Origin: Nostoc sp. NMS9
Lineage (GTDB): Bacteria > Cyanobacteriota > Cyanobacteriia > Cyanobacteriales > Nostocaceae
DNA: 64,000 bases
Direction of reading: 5' to 3'
Assembly (NCBI RefSeq): GCF_017114995.1
Contig: NZ_JABXKL010000083.1
Location: forward strand, 124,001 to 188,000
The notes beneath the pieces are model-generated. The model did not search any database and was not told the DNA's origin. It saw nothing but the letters and a program-made list of their open reading frames with translations. Positions 17,057 to 26,788 of this stretch are shown here, in pieces (the stretch's first letter is position 1; each line of letters opens with the position of its first letter). The translations under genes were made by a program, and so were the position numbers.

Positions 17057-18529
17057 ATGCTTACAAGTACGCTACTTCTCTCGAATCAACTTCCCACTCT
17101 CCAATATTCCTCCACACCAGAGCGTTTCGATGAAACTTGGGAAGCCCCCCTGGCTACCCTTCTGGGACTAGGACGCGCCGCTGGTGCTGACTTCATCGAA
17201 TTATTTTTAGAGCGTCGCAACTATATTAGTTCTCTTGCAGAAGACGACGCTATCACAAGTATTTCACCCAGTCTGTCTACAGGCGCGGGAGTCAGGGTAT
17301 TTCGCGGTAAAGCTGACTGCTACGTTAGCACCAATGACCTTTCGTTTTCCGGTTTGAAAGCAGCCTTAGAAAAAGGTCTTTCTATCTTGGGATTACAACT
17401 ACCCACTCCTAAAGCTTTCATCCCAGAAATCAACCTAGAATTACTGAGAGATTATGCCACCAAAAGAGGTAAAGATGCATGGCTACCTGTGTGTAGCTCC
17501 ATCCGAGAAATGGGAGAAATCCTCCTAGATGGTACAGCCCACCTGAAGCAAAAAGCTAGCCACGTCCAATCGCGCCGTGCTACCTATTTCCGGGATTGGC
17601 AAGAAGTTTTAATCGCCGCCAGTGACGGGACTTTTGCCCGTGATATTCGCCTCACGCAATCAGTAGGATTTAACCTATTGTGTGCTGATGGTGCTAATCG
17701 TACCTCAATTGGCGATCGCGCGGGTAACACTAGTGATGCCAACTTCTTGAGAACCTGGGATTCTCAACAAGCCGCTGAGAAAATAGCAGAATCGGCTGGA
17801 AAAATGCTTTACGCAGATTACGTGGAATCGGGTACTTATCCCATCATTATGGCCAATCACTTTGGCGGCGTAATCTTCCACGAAGCTTGCGGACACCTGC
17901 TCGAAACCACTCAAATTGAACGCAATACCACTCCCTTTGCTGACAAAAAAGGCGAAAAAATTGCCCATGAAAGTTTGACAGCCTGGGATGAAGGGCGCTC
18001 TGAAAATGCCTTCGGAACAATTGACATGGATGACGAAGGTATGCCTGCTCAAAGAACCTTATTAATTGAAAAAGGCGTTCTGAAAAACTTCTTAGCAGAT
18101 AGAACAGGTTCTACACGCACCGGACACCCCAGAACTGGAAGTGGACGCCGCCAAAATTATACCTATGCTGCTGCTAGCCGGATGCGTAATACTTATATTG
18201 ATTCTGGCGAATATAGCAATGATGAATTATTTGCCTCCGTTGATAAAGGTATTTACTGTAAAAAGATGGGTGGTGGTAGCGTTGGTGCTACGGGTCAATT
18301 TAACTTTAGTGTTGATGAAGCCTATTTGATTGAAAATGGCAAAATCACCAAACCGCTAAAGGGAGCAATTCTCATCGGTGAAGCCAAGGAAATTATGAAT
18401 AAAATTTCCATGTGTTCTCAAGATTTGGAGATTGCACCAGGTTTTTGTGGCTCAGTCAGTGGCAGTATTTACACCACAGTCGGACAACCTCATATCAAGG
18501 TTGATTCTATTACCGTCGGTGGACGATAA
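17057..18529 (+). CDS. tldD: TldD-family metalloprotease
   Basis: 490 residues. The zinc site HEACGH lies in the stretch [30 protein letters not shown] and the C-terminal [15 protein letters not shown] are family markers. TldD forms a heterodimer with TldE/PmbA that degrades unfolded peptides and processes some modified peptides. The partner gene follows at 19002, with a disrupted unrelated gene between them. GACGAGG about 10 bases upstream of the ATG can serve as ribosome-binding site. Confidence 0.93.
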   Translation: MLTSTLLLSNQLPTLQYSSTPERFDETWEAPLATLLGLGRAAGADFIELFLERRNYISSLAEDDAITSISPSLSTGAGVRVFRGKADCYVSTNDLSFSGLKAALEKGLSILGLQLPTPKAFIPEINLELLRDYATKRGKDAWLPVCSSIREMGEILLDGTAHLKQKASHVQSRRATYFRDWQEVLIAASDGTFARDIRLTQSVGFNLLCADGANRTSIGDRAGNTSDANFLRTWDSQQAAEKIAESAGKMLYADYVESGTYPIIMANHFGGVIFHEACGHLLETTQIERNTTPFADKKGEKIAHESLTAWDEGRSENAFGTIDMDDEGMPAQRTLLIEKGVLKNFLADRTGSTRTGHPRTGSGRRQNYTYAAASRMRNTYIDSGEYSNDELFASVDKGIYCKKMGGGSVGATGQFNFSVDEAYLIENGKITKPLKGAILIGEAKEIMNKISMCSQDLEIAPGFCGSVSGSIYTTVGQPHIKVDSITVGGR

Positions 18530-18530
18530 G

Positions 18531-18562
18531 AATTTTAGACTTTAGATTTTGGATTTTGGATT
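18531..18562 (+). repeat. seven-base repeats, left arm
   Basis: Units of the GATTTTG type (TTTAGATTTTGGATTTTGGA). The complementary units stand at 18946-18996, beyond the four-helix-bundle gene, so the two arms bracket it as an inverted repeat. Confidence 0.75.
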
Positions 18563-18922
18563 GTGAGTGAGCAGGAGTTTAAGGCTAGAACAAAGCAGCT
18601 GGCATTACGAGTCATTCGTCTAGTTGAGCAACTGGCACAAACTAGAATTTCTGATGTCATTAGCAAACAGTTATTACGTTCCGCAACTTCAGTTGGTGCT
18701 AATTATCGAGCAGCCTGTAGAGCTAAATCAAAAGCTGATTTAATTGCCAAACTCAGTATCGTGGAAGAATAAGCTGATGAAACGCTTTACTGGTTAGAGC
18801 TTGTTATTGAATCTGGATTAATGACAGCAGAAAAACTAAAAAGCCTAATGCAAAAAGCTAACGAAATTCTAGCTATGACTGTTGCATCAATAAAAACACT
18901 ACGAGAAAAATATAAGTCATAA
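18563..18922 (+). pseudogene. four-helix-bundle (S23/IVP family) gene with an internal stop
   Basis: From the GTG at 18563 the frame encodes MSEQEFKARTKQLALRVIRL... and the family motif LRSATSVGANYRAACRAKS, then ...SIVEE. A TAA at 18770-18772 follows, and the same frame continues without shift as ADETLYWLELVIESG... MQKANEILAMTVAS... KYKS to the stop at 18920-18922. Together they give 119 codons, the normal family length. The stop stands where the family usually has Glu (GAA to TAA). The family is known from 23S rRNA intervening sequences and as free-standing genes of unclear role. It may give a 69-residue fragment or be dead. Confidence 0.88.
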
Positions 18923-19001
18923 CATCCAAAATCCAAACTCTAATATCAAAAATGGAATCGTTTCCAATCCAAAATCTAAAATCCAAAATCTAAAATTGAC
19001 T
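18923..19001 (+). repeat. seven-base repeats, right arm
   Basis: Units such as AATCCAAAATCTAAAATCC, the reverse complement of the left arm at 18531-18562. It runs to within a base of the pmbA start codon, so it forms the whole leader between the two genes. Confidence 0.75.
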
Positions 19002-20342
19002 ATGCCGAATATCAATGAAATTGCAAATTCTGCCAAGGACAATGCTGATAAGCTTGGCATTAAGAAATTCGACATTTATGGCTCAACAGTAGATGACACT
19101 AGCGTGCAAGTAGACCAAGGTGAGCCAAAACAGGTCAAAGCTTCAAACCGCTCTGGTGTTACTGTTCGTGTTTGGAATGAAGATAATACAATGGGTGTCA
19201 CCAGCACCACAGATGTAGACCCCAAAGGATTGGAATTAGCTTTGAAAACTGCCTACGAAGCCAGTTTCTTTGGTGTTAAAGAAAATGTTCCTGATTTTAG
19301 TCCAGAGGCTACTACTCCGATTTCAAGTAAACCTCAGGCTAAAACATCCCAAGCACCTGTTGCTGAACTTATAGAAAAATTGTTGGTAGCTGAAAAAGAA
19401 TTACTAGCGGCTCATCCAGCAATTAAAGGTGTACCTTATAATGGTTTGTCACAAAGAGATATTGACAGATTTTATCTCAATAGCGACGGCGCAGTGAGAA
19501 CTGAATCTCACTCTTTGACATCAGTTTATCTTTACAGCAAAACTGAGGAAGAGGGCAAAAAGCCGCGCAGTGCAGGCGCTTTTAGAATCAACCAAAATTT
19601 AGATAATCTAGATATTAATGGTTGCATCAAAGAAACCGCCGATAAAACTATCAGTCACTTGAATTATGAAAAAATCAAAACTGGTAAATATCGAGTTGTT
19701 TTCTCTGCGGAAGCTTTCTTAAGTCTGTTGGGCGCTTTTTCTAACTTGTTCAATGCCCAAAGTATTTTAGACAATCAAAGTCTATCTACTCCTGATGATT
19801 TAGGTAAGCAAATTGCTTCTCCTCTGATTTCAGTTTTTGATGATGCACTGCACCCAGCTAACGTTGGTGCGGAAAGTTTTGATGGCGAAGGAACCCCCAC
19901 TCGTCAAATCTCGCTAATTGAAAATGGCGTTTTAACAAGCTTTCTCCATAGTGCAGGCACTGCTAAAAGATTAAATGCCCAGCCAACTGGTAATGCTAGT
20001 ATTGGCGCAAAAGTCAGCGTCAGTCCCAATTTTTATCACGTATTTTCAACAGCAACTCCTGAGCAAGAGTTTAGCTTAGACACTGCTGAAAATGTGATTT
20101 TTATCGATGATTTACAAGCTCTCCATGCTGGAGTTAAATCCTTGCAAGGTTCCTTTTCTTTACCGTTTGATGGTTGGCTAGTTAATAAGGGAGTAAGGAC
20201 GAGTATTGAGTCAGCAACTGTTGCTGGCGATTTCTTGGAACTTTTGAAGTCAATTATTTATGTAGAAAAAGAGCCAGAGTTAACGCCAGGGGGAGTCTGC
20301 CCGAAAATCTGGGTTAATGAACTATCGATTACCGGCGAATAA
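19002..20342 (+). CDS. pmbA: TldE/PmbA-family partner of TldD
   Basis: 446 residues from ATG 19002 (MPNINEIANSAKDNADKLG). It shares the TldD/PmbA fold (VTVRVWNEDNTMGVTSTTDV, ISLIENGVLTSFLHSAGTAK, GWLVNKGVRTSIESATVAGD) but lacks the HExxxH zinc motif, as expected for TldE, which is the non-catalytic half of the heterodimer. A TTG two codons upstream lies inside the repeat and is less likely to be the start. Confidence 0.92.
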   Translation: MPNINEIANSAKDNADKLGIKKFDIYGSTVDDTSVQVDQGEPKQVKASNRSGVTVRVWNEDNTMGVTSTTDVDPKGLELALKTAYEASFFGVKENVPDFSPEATTPISSKPQAKTSQAPVAELIEKLLVAEKELLAAHPAIKGVPYNGLSQRDIDRFYLNSDGAVRTESHSLTSVYLYSKTEEEGKKPRSAGAFRINQNLDNLDINGCIKETADKTISHLNYEKIKTGKYRVVFSAEAFLSLLGAFSNLFNAQSILDNQSLSTPDDLGKQIASPLISVFDDALHPANVGAESFDGEGTPTRQISLIENGVLTSFLHSAGTAKRLNAQPTGNASIGAKVSVSPNFYHVFSTATPEQEFSLDTAENVIFIDDLQALHAGVKSLQGSFSLPFDGWLVNKGVRTSIESATVAGDFLELLKSIIYVEKEPELTPGGVCPKIWVNELSITGE

Positions 20343-20350
20343 AACTTAGG

Positions 20351-20389
20351 AAGTGCAGAGTTAAGAGTTTAACTCTTAACTCATCACTT
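20351..20389. terminator. bidirectional terminator between pmbA and pentapeptide gene
   Basis: GAGTTAAGAGTT (20358-20369) and AACTCTTAACTC (20371-20382) form a perfect 12-base inverted repeat. It extends outward by AAGTG...CACTT (20351-20355 and 20385-20389). It sits between convergent genes. Confidence 0.8.
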
Positions 20390-20407
20390 GGAAATCATGA
20401 CTCACCA

Positions 20408-20848
20408 TTAGTCTTCACCGCCAATGCTAATGGCAGTATTAAATACATCAGCACCGCTTAAATCAATACCAGCTAAAACAGCGCCATCTACGTCACTATT
20501 ATATAAACGGGAATTACTCAAATTCACGTTGGTAAGATTGGCATTATTTAACATCGTATCGCTAACAAATGCTTGTGTGAGATTAGCAGACTTTAAATTA
20601 GCTCCAGTTAAATCTGCACCTTCTAAGTTAGCACCTTCGAGATTAGCTCCTTTTAAATTTGCATTTCTCAAGTCAACACCGATTAGATGAGCGCCTTTGA
20701 GGTTAGCTCCTGCTAGATTGCATCCCGAACATTCTCTAGTTTCTAACAAGCGGCGGACAGGGGCGGAATTTTCTGCTTTGACGGGAATGGGAGCAGCTAA
20801 GGATAGCGTGCTGAGTAAGGCTGCTGCCGTCAAAAAAATTCGTTTCAT
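20408..20848 (-). CDS. secreted pentapeptide-repeat protein
   Basis: 146 residues. A signal peptide of about 25 residues (MKRIFLTAAALLSTLSLAA) precedes some 14 A(D/N)LxG pentapeptide units, for example ANLKGANLEGANLEGADLTG in the middle. A CSGC sits at the start of the repeat region, where two Cys could cap the helix. Such proteins form a right-handed quadrilateral beta-helix, are numerous in cyanobacteria and mostly have unknown function. The signal peptide points to lumen or periplasm. The final repeats (VDGAVLAGIDLSGADVFNTA) are less regular. Confidence 0.88.
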   Translation of the reverse strand: MKRIFLTAAALLSTLSLAAPIPVKAENSAPVRRLLETRECSGCNLAGANLKGAHLIGVDLRNANLKGANLEGANLEGADLTGANLKSANLTQAFVSDTMLNNANLTNVNLSNSRLYNSDVDGAVLAGIDLSGADVFNTAISIGGED

Positions 20849-21019
20849 AATTTACCTCGGACACTTCTAGAAGTCATTAAATTCTGAACTTCTACGATAC
20901 CAGTGTGCCAAGATTACAGAATTCTGTCCTCATGCCATCGGAGGAATAATAAATTCGATCAGATTAGATATTGTTCCGTAATGTACTCCGATGGGAGTAA
21001 ATTTCAAACTGAGATTATA

Positions 21020-22033
21020 TTAAGCCTTGCCGCTACCTAATAGGTACAAGAGTGCCATCCGAACAGCGACACCGCTGGTAACTTGTGATTGAATTAGACT
21101 AAACTCTGGGTCATCCATCAATTCAGAACTAATTTCAACACCACGGTTGACTGGGCCTGGATGCAAAACTTTGACGCTAGGTTTACAAAGTTGCAGTTTT
21201 GTGCGTGTAATGCCAAATAGCTGATGATATTCTCGCAAACTTGGCAGCAAATGAGCCGTCATCCGTTCCTTTTGCAGACGTAAAGTCATGACAAAATCGG
21301 CATTCTGCAAAGCTGGTTCTAGCTGCCAATGTAGAAATAGTTGGGGATTGGGGGAATAACTTCTGCCTTCTACTTCCTCCGAGATAAACTCGGCAAAGAA
21401 TTTAGGTAAGAGGGTTGGCGGTGCTGCCAAATGCACTTCGGCACCACTGGCAATTAAACTCCAAATATTTGATCGCGCCACACGAGAATGGAGAATATCC
21501 CCAACAATGGCAATCTTTTTCCCCTTTAAAAGTTCCAGTCGCGGGTGATCTGGGTCAATTAGAGTAGTTATGGTAAATAAATCTAGCAGTGCTTGAGAAG
21601 GATGCTCATGTTGACCATCACCAGCATTGAGGACGCTAACTCGTACACCTAGACGATCCATTTCAGCCGCGATCGCATTTGGTACTCCTGCCTCTCGATG
21701 GCGGACTACCATAATATCAGTTCCCATAGCCAAATAAGTTTTCGCCGTGTCGAGAATTGTTTCTCCCTTAGTCATAGAAGATGTGGCGGCGGCGAAGTTC
21801 AGCGTATCCGCACTTAAACGTTTGGCTGCAAGTTCAAAACTGCTGCGAGTCCGGGTAGACGATTCAAAAAATAAATTCGCCACCACCTGTCCCTGCAAAG
21901 TTGGCACTTTCTTTGTCCGCCGTGATAGCACCTCTTGAAAAGAGGCAGCAGTTTGCAAAACTGTATCGTATTCAGTGGTGGTGAAGTCAGCTAGGGAAAG
22001 AATGTGATGACGATTCCAGGTAGTAGTAGGCAT
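21020..22033 (-). CDS. pyrB: aspartate carbamoyltransferase catalytic subunit
   Basis: 337 residues from the Met at 22033 ([17 protein letters not shown]). The carbamoyl-phosphate motif [21 protein letters not shown] and [10 protein letters not shown] are all present, and HPGPVNRG near the C-terminus is characteristic of ATCases. It catalyses the first committed step of pyrimidine synthesis, aspartate plus carbamoyl phosphate. The frame stays open to 22186, but those 51 codons consist of seven-base repeats and are not part of the protein. No regulatory subunit gene is adjacent. Confidence 0.95.
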   Translation of the reverse strand: MPTTTWNRHHILSLADFTTTEYDTVLQTAASFQEVLSRRTKKVPTLQGQVVANLFFESSTRTRSSFELAAKRLSADTLNFAAATSSMTKGETILDTAKTYLAMGTDIMVVRHREAGVPNAIAAEMDRLGVRVSVLNAGDGQHEHPSQALLDLFTITTLIDPDHPRLELLKGKKIAIVGDILHSRVARSNIWSLIASGAEVHLAAPPTLLPKFFAEFISEEVEGRSYSPNPQLFLHWQLEPALQNADFVMTLRLQKERMTAHLLPSLREYHQLFGITRTKLQLCKPSVKVLHPGPVNRGVEISSELMDDPEFSLIQSQVTSGVAVRMALLYLLGSGKA

Positions 22034-22039
22034 AGAATT

Positions 22040-22198
22040 TGGGGAGTGGGGAGATGAGGGAGTGGAAAAGCAGGGGAGCAGGGGAGCAGAGGAGAAGTTG
22101 CAGTAAGTTTTTCCCCTCTGCTCTTCTGCCCCTTTGCACCTCTGCCTCTTGTGCCCAATGCCCAATCCCCTATGCCCCATGCCCAATGCCCAATCCCT
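22040..22198. repeat. purine- and pyrimidine-rich heptamer repeats
   Basis: GGAGCAG-type units (22060-22095) are followed by CCCAATG- and CCCATG-type units (22153-22195). It fills the space between pyrB and mgtE. The mgtE stop codon lies at its right edge. Confidence 0.8.
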
Positions 22199-23551
22199 TC
22201 ATGTTGGTAAATGGAAAACGTTTAAAGCTAAAGAAATTAGGCTGAGGAACGTTAAAAACCCAATTGTATCTAGCATTGTAGTCACTAACGGGCCACTAAC
22301 CAAAGCAGGGTCAAGCTTCAGCCGTGTCAAACCCATTGGCAGTAAAGTACCGAGTGTAACAGCTACAATTGTATTAGTTGCCATTACCATTCCGGCAATT
22401 AAAGCCACCCATCGTTCTTGGGGTCGCGCCCAAATTAAAGAAAGCAGGATCATGGTTGTGGCTAAAGCGAGAGCTGTACCTAAACCAGCTAGAAGTTCCT
22501 TGCGAAGAATTTTTAAGGTATCTTTGGGTGTTACCTCTCCCACTCCCAAGCCGCGAATTGTTACCGTTAATGATTGAATACCGACAGTACCACCAGTGTT
22601 AGAAAATATCGGCATGATTACTGCTAGAACTGGCACTGCGGCAATTACAGATTGAAATGGCGCGATCGCACTGGCTGCACCAATATACATTGCCATGATA
22701 CCCAACAGCCAAGGCAAGCGGTTACGGATGGTGAGTAAGGGAGAGGATAAAGCAGCTTCATCACCACTCACACCCGCCAGTTTTTGGATATCTTCTGTGG
22801 CTTCTTCTTCCAAAATATCCATGACATCATCAATGGTGACAATGCCAACCAATCGGTCTTCTCGATCGACAACGGGGATCGCGATTAAGTCGTAACGCTG
22901 CATAATTCGCGCCACTTCTTCTTGAGGAGTTTCAGTTCTCACTTTGATGACGCGATCACTAGCGATATCTTTGATGAAAACATCGGGAAAGGTAAACAGC
23001 AATTGACGCAGTGAAACTACTCTCACCAGCGTCCGGTTATCATCTGTGACGTAGGCGTAGTAAATCGACTCCTTGTCTTCGTCCTGACGGCGGATTTTGC
23101 TCAGGGCTTCGCCTACAGTCAATCCTTGCCGCAACCGGACATATTCGGTTGTCATCACCCGCCCAGCAGTGCCTTCTGGATAGCCGAGAATCGTTGCTGT
23201 TGCTTGTCTTTGTTCTGGACTCAGTTCCTGCAACAGCCTTTTGATTACCCCAGCAGGCAATTCATCAAATAATTCTGCCCGTTCGTCGGGACTCATCTCT
23301 TCTACAAGGTGCACCACCTGGACATCATGCAGAGAATTAATTAGTTCTTCCTGTACCTCTGTCGGCAGATATTCAAATACATCAATTGCCTGACCTTTGT
23401 TGAGTAAACGGAATGCGATCGCCCGTTGTTGTTCAGGTAATTGTGTAATGTATTCTCCCACATCCACAGGTTGCAAGCGATTTAAATCCCATTTCAACTG
23501 GTTTAAATCGGTAGTATCAGTCAACAAATCACGAATATCTTCTGTGAGCAT
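22199..23551 (-). CDS. mgtE: MgtE-type magnesium transporter
   Basis: 450 residues. It has an N-terminal MgtE_N helical domain with the LPxxxRAxxF-type pattern (ITQLPEQQRAIAFRLL, MSPDERAELFDEL), then paired CBS domains (MTTEYVRLRQGLTVGEAL; AIPVVDREDRLVGIVTIDDV) and a C-terminal membrane domain of about five helices with the selectivity segment GGTVGIQSLTVTIRGL. It imports Mg2+ across the plasma membrane, gated by Mg2+ binding in the N/CBS region. The start codon has a good ribosome-binding site (TAGGAGA). Confidence 0.94.
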   Translation of the reverse strand: MLTEDIRDLLTDTTDLNQLKWDLNRLQPVDVGEYITQLPEQQRAIAFRLLNKGQAIDVFEYLPTEVQEELINSLHDVQVVHLVEEMSPDERAELFDELPAGVIKRLLQELSPEQRQATATILGYPEGTAGRVMTTEYVRLRQGLTVGEALSKIRRQDEDKESIYYAYVTDDNRTLVRVVSLRQLLFTFPDVFIKDIASDRVIKVRTETPQEEVARIMQRYDLIAIPVVDREDRLVGIVTIDDVMDILEEEATEDIQKLAGVSGDEAALSSPLLTIRNRLPWLLGIMAMYIGAASAIAPFQSVIAAVPVLAVIMPIFSNTGGTVGIQSLTVTIRGLGVGEVTPKDTLKILRKELLAGLGTALALATTMILLSLIWARPQERWVALIAGMVMATNTIVAVTLGTLLPMGLTRLKLDPALVSGPLVTTMLDTIGFLTFLSLISLALNVFHLPT

Positions 23552-23565
23552 GATATATATCTCCT

Positions 23566-23590
23566 AAGTCTCCCCCGCGCTGGGAGACTT
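23566..23590 (-). promoter_or_regulatory. stem-loop in the mgtE leader
   Basis: A perfect 9-bp stem, AAGTCTCCC (23566-23574) with GGGAGACTT (23582-23590), and loop CCGCGCT. On the minus strand it ends right against the TAGGAGA ribosome-binding site of mgtE. It could control translation or stability, but no known magnesium riboswitch consensus was recognised. Confidence 0.5.
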
Positions 23591-23970
23591 CCTCACCACA
23601 GCTCAGAGGAGGTTGATACTGCCATCTTGTGGACTATGGTCCATAAAATTTCAACAATTCAATATCGATAGCTAAATCAAAGCATTGCTAGTCATCATCC
23701 TAACCTGGAATAGCACTCTCCGGTAGATACTGAGAAATTTTTAGATTTTTAGTAGCTTTATGTACATTTTTTAGCTTACTACCCGGATTTTTTGGGGAAT
23801 TATTCTGCGATCATAGTAAGTTTTTCCACTGATATAATCTGTGAAAACTGGCGATCGCTAATTAATAAATAACCATACGGATGGCTAAAAAAGGAGAGTT
23901 GTCTCCAAACCAGGGATTAGAAAACTTCTGCGTATTAACAAATGCTTGAGATACTCTTACTTGAGTGTTG
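23591..23970. other. spacer upstream of mgtE, no gene
   Basis: About 380 bases of AT-rich DNA with one HIP1 site at about 23852. It presumably contains the mgtE promoter and the end of the glycosyltransferase transcript. Nothing else was recognised. Confidence 0.45.
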
Positions 23971-25092
23971 TTAGCTGATTACTAAATCATAAATAGCTTC
24001 TAGCTTGGCAGTTTGCTTGCGAATATCAAAATTTTCGCAAATAAACTCTCGTCCTTTTTTACCCATACTTTTAGCTAAAGCCTGGTCAGACAAAAGAATA
24101 TCTAATTTTTCTGCGAGAGCTTGATCGTCTTTTTCATCAACTAAAAAGCCAGTTTCTCCATCTAAAATAGCATCAGGGATAGCGCTATGCCAGGTAGAAG
24201 CTATTGGTAAACCAGAAGCGGCGGCTTCCAATATTGAAAGCGGTAAACCTTCGCTATCACCATTCTTTGCTGTTTGACTGGGTAGAGAAAATATTTCTGC
24301 ATTTCTCATGGTTTTTTGAATCACTTCATAAGGTTTTGCCCCCATAAAATTGACTCTATTACTAATACCAAGCTCATCTGCTAGAGTTTTTAATTTTTCA
24401 GTCATTGTGCCATTTCCAATTTGAATAACTGACACATCTGGATGCTTACTGGCAATCCGGGCAAAGGCTTTTAATAGGGTATCAATTCCTTTTTTTTCAG
24501 TATGTCTGCCTACACATAAAATATATCTTTCACTTTTTGATTCACTGGCTGGGGCAAATTTTTCTAAATCTATACCACTATTTAGTTTAATAATTTTATC
24601 TTCAGGATAACCATATTCAATCATCTTTTTATATAAGAAACTAGAAAAAGCAATAAATTTAGATGCTTTTTGTTTTAATTCTTCTTCATGAAAAAGAAAT
24701 TGATAGAATGCTGGATTACCTGACAGCCACATAGATCGACGTGAAACTGTGATATCAAAACCATAAAATGTAACGATGAAAGGAATATTTAATTTTTCTG
24801 CCAATCGCATTGCGTAAATACCATCTGGCCCAAAATGTCCGTGGATTAATTTTAGATTTTTTAGTTCAGCCTGTTTTCCAAACATATTTGGTGAAGCAGA
24901 AATTATATGAAATAATTGCTTAATTTTCCATTGGTCATCATCACTAATAGCAATATTGTCAAAAGGAATTTCTTCTAATAGTTTACAAGTCAGAAATAAC
25001 GGTTTGTATGTTTGTAAATTCTGGGCTTGTTCTCCGATAAAAGTTTCTGATACTCTCGGATAAGCTCGACGATACATCCCAACTGTTTTCAT
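23971..25092 (-). CDS. family 4 glycosyltransferase
   Basis: 373 residues with the GT-B fold. N-terminal region HGHFGPDGIYAMRLAEKL and FYGFDIT. The second domain begins CVGRHTEKKGIDTLLKAF, and the nucleotide-sugar motif is SEGLPLSILEAAASGLPIAS (E-x7-E). It likely adds a sugar to a polysaccharide or glycolipid in the cytoplasm. It stands alone with long flanking spacers, and no polysaccharide operon is nearby. Confidence 0.9.
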   Translation of the reverse strand: MKTVGMYRRAYPRVSETFIGEQAQNLQTYKPLFLTCKLLEEIPFDNIAISDDDQWKIKQLFHIISASPNMFGKQAELKNLKLIHGHFGPDGIYAMRLAEKLNIPFIVTFYGFDITVSRRSMWLSGNPAFYQFLFHEEELKQKASKFIAFSSFLYKKMIEYGYPEDKIIKLNSGIDLEKFAPASESKSERYILCVGRHTEKKGIDTLLKAFARIASKHPDVSVIQIGNGTMTEKLKTLADELGISNRVNFMGAKPYEVIQKTMRNAEIFSLPSQTAKNGDSEGLPLSILEAAASGLPIASTWHSAIPDAILDGETGFLVDEKDDQALAEKLDILLSDQALAKSMGKKGREFICENFDIRKQTAKLEAIYDLVIS

Positions 25093-25848
25093 TGTGTTAC
25101 TCCTAATTTAAGATTAATATTTATCTTTCTAAAAAATGAACGAGATATTGGGTAAAAAACTTTTAAGTTCGTTATGCATTTACGCCCTTAGTTCTATCTG
25201 CTGCTATGTTGTATAAAATGGTAATTACCTGATTGATTCAGAACAGCAATAACAATACCAATTTTTAGTTTTTCCAAGCCAATATTAGTCTAAATCAAGG
25301 CTTTAATTATTTATGTTAGTAAGTGAAATAATAATTTTTCCGGAAGCTATTGTTTAGTAAATATCTTAGGGTGTAATAAAGCAAACTAGGATATTTATTA
25401 TCTAAACAAACCTATTAATTTTTTATGACTTACGCATTGATAGACAAGCCAAAATAGCAACTATGCTTTTCAAGGCTTCTAGCTAGATTTTTGCTAGCCT
25501 ACACAACTAACAAAATATGGTTTGTAAAAGGCTGAACCAAGGTATTTATGTGAATGCACAAGACGATTTATTTGTACAGTGCATAAGCCCTATTTTTTAT
25601 CAAACTTGATTGGGTTGAGGATAGCCTCCCTTTGTTTACTGTAATTATTTGCTGAATGTTTAACACAAACACATCAATTTTAAAACATATCTACATTAAA
25701 ATTATATTTATTTAATAAATATTTTTATAAAAATGATTTATTTTATACCAGCATAAGCATAACCTCGGAGTAGTGATTTAGTTTAGACTAGCATAAGCTC
25801 ATCCTTCGGAGTTAGGCACTCTTGATTTTTTGACATCATCCCGCCACT
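25093..25848. other. AT-rich gene-free region
   Basis: About 750 bases with no credible frame. A short direct repeat is visible: CCAGCATAAGCATAACCTCGGAGT (about 25748-25771) and CTAGCATAAGCTCATCCTTCGGAGT (about 25787-25811). The first copy leads into the MITE-like elements further right. Confidence 0.5.
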
Positions 25849-25954
25849 GATATTATGTCCGGCTAATTAGTTATAATTCCCGAATCCATGCACAAAGCCC
25901 AAAAAGCCCTCACCTCTGCGATCCTAATGATAAGTTTTTAACCGGACACGATAT
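25849..25954. mobile_element. MITE-like element, copy A
   Basis: The ends are inverted repeats: GATATTATGTCCGGCTAAT at the left against the reverse complement of the right end, ATATCGTGTCCGGTTAAAA. The match continues inward (AGTTATAATT versus ACTTATCATT), giving about 30 bases of imperfect terminal repeat around a short noncoding core. A related copy lies at 26122-26250. No transposase is present, so it would be a non-autonomous element. Confidence 0.6.
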
Positions 25955-26121
25955 GATTTAGTACACCGAATCAATATTGGATTCCCAAGACCACTCTTGA
26001 GAGTTCCTCTTTCTAAGACTCGACTCCTAAGAAACAAGGCAGGAGGCAGGAGGCAGAAGGAAAGAGGAATTGACGTGTTTCTTCCATCCATAACGGAAGC
26101 GAGCGCGTCCGTAAACAGCTT

Positions 26122-26250
26122 ATATCAAGTCCGGTTAATCACTTATGATTACCGCATCTGTGCAAAAATCCCAAAAGCCTCTTTCCCCTTGCTCCCTGCC
26201 CCCAGCAAGAACTGTGGTCTAAATGATAAGTCTTTAGCCGGACATGATAT
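26122..26250. mobile_element. MITE-like element, copy B
   Basis: Left end ATATCAAGTCCGGTTAATCA; the right end reads as reverse complement ATATCATGTCCGGCTAAAGA. Inner parts also pair (CTTATGATT with CTTATCATT). The cores of A and B share AAAGCCCAAAAAGCC-like and CTAATGATAAGT segments, so both come from one element. A 120-codon frame across copy B is an artefact of the repeat. Confidence 0.6.
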
Positions 26251-26788
26251 TACTTGGAGGGATTTTTCCACTCACGCAGAGATCGATATTTCTAGAGGTG
26301 ATTACGTTTTTGTATACCCTATGGTACGGAATCCCATCTCAATCTCCCATTCTCCATAGCCCAAGTGCAAGAAACCCACTACTTTAACGGGTTGAATTCT
26401 GCAAGTAGTTCTGAACCAAACCATGAAAACATCTACCAAATTGCTAGTTCGCCTGGACTATTACTCCATCTATACAAGTAGTATTTGGTATCAAGCAACT
26501 TCATGCGTAGTCACCTGGACGACGAAGAATCAGAAATGGGTTAGCAGATTTTACCTCATAGTCGCGGTAAAGTGTTTGAGCTTTAGCGATCGCTCTTAGG
26601 TGTGCCTAATTTTCTCTATACTTAGATATGTAATAAAAAATTGATACTATGTGATAGGCGCAATCGCTCTTTTCCTAAAAGTCACTTTTTGTAAGTGACT
26701 TGCAAAAAAGTATTAATGGTGGTATTGTGAATTTAAAGTTACGAGTTACGTAACGCATCACACATACTACTGTTCTGCTGCCGTTATT
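26251..26788. other. spacer with duplicated gene start and HigBA upstream region
   Basis: It contains the 79-base fragment described at 26389-26467 and about 320 bases of AT-rich DNA before the HigB gene. Within it, GTCACTTTTTGTAAGTGACT near 26681-26700 is an inverted repeat (AGTCACTT with AAGTGACT) and could be an operator or terminator. Confidence 0.5.
26389..26467 (+). pseudogene. truncated copy of the start of the phosphorylase-kinase-like gene
   Basis: 79 bases match 27790-27868 with about ten differences, including ATGAAAACATCTACCAAATT. It encodes MKTSTKLLVRLDYYS before similarity ends. It covers the leader and the first ~15 codons of the gene at 27824, so the HigBA module lies between two copies of that gene start. 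Confidence 0.85.

Noticed and set aside
23591-23970. Known M-box magnesium riboswitch before mgtE
   Set aside because: No recognisable M-box conserved segments; only a simple hairpin is visible.
25997-26359. 120-codon plus-strand frame
   Set aside because: It runs through MITE-like copy B and GC-rich repeats; composition is not protein-like.
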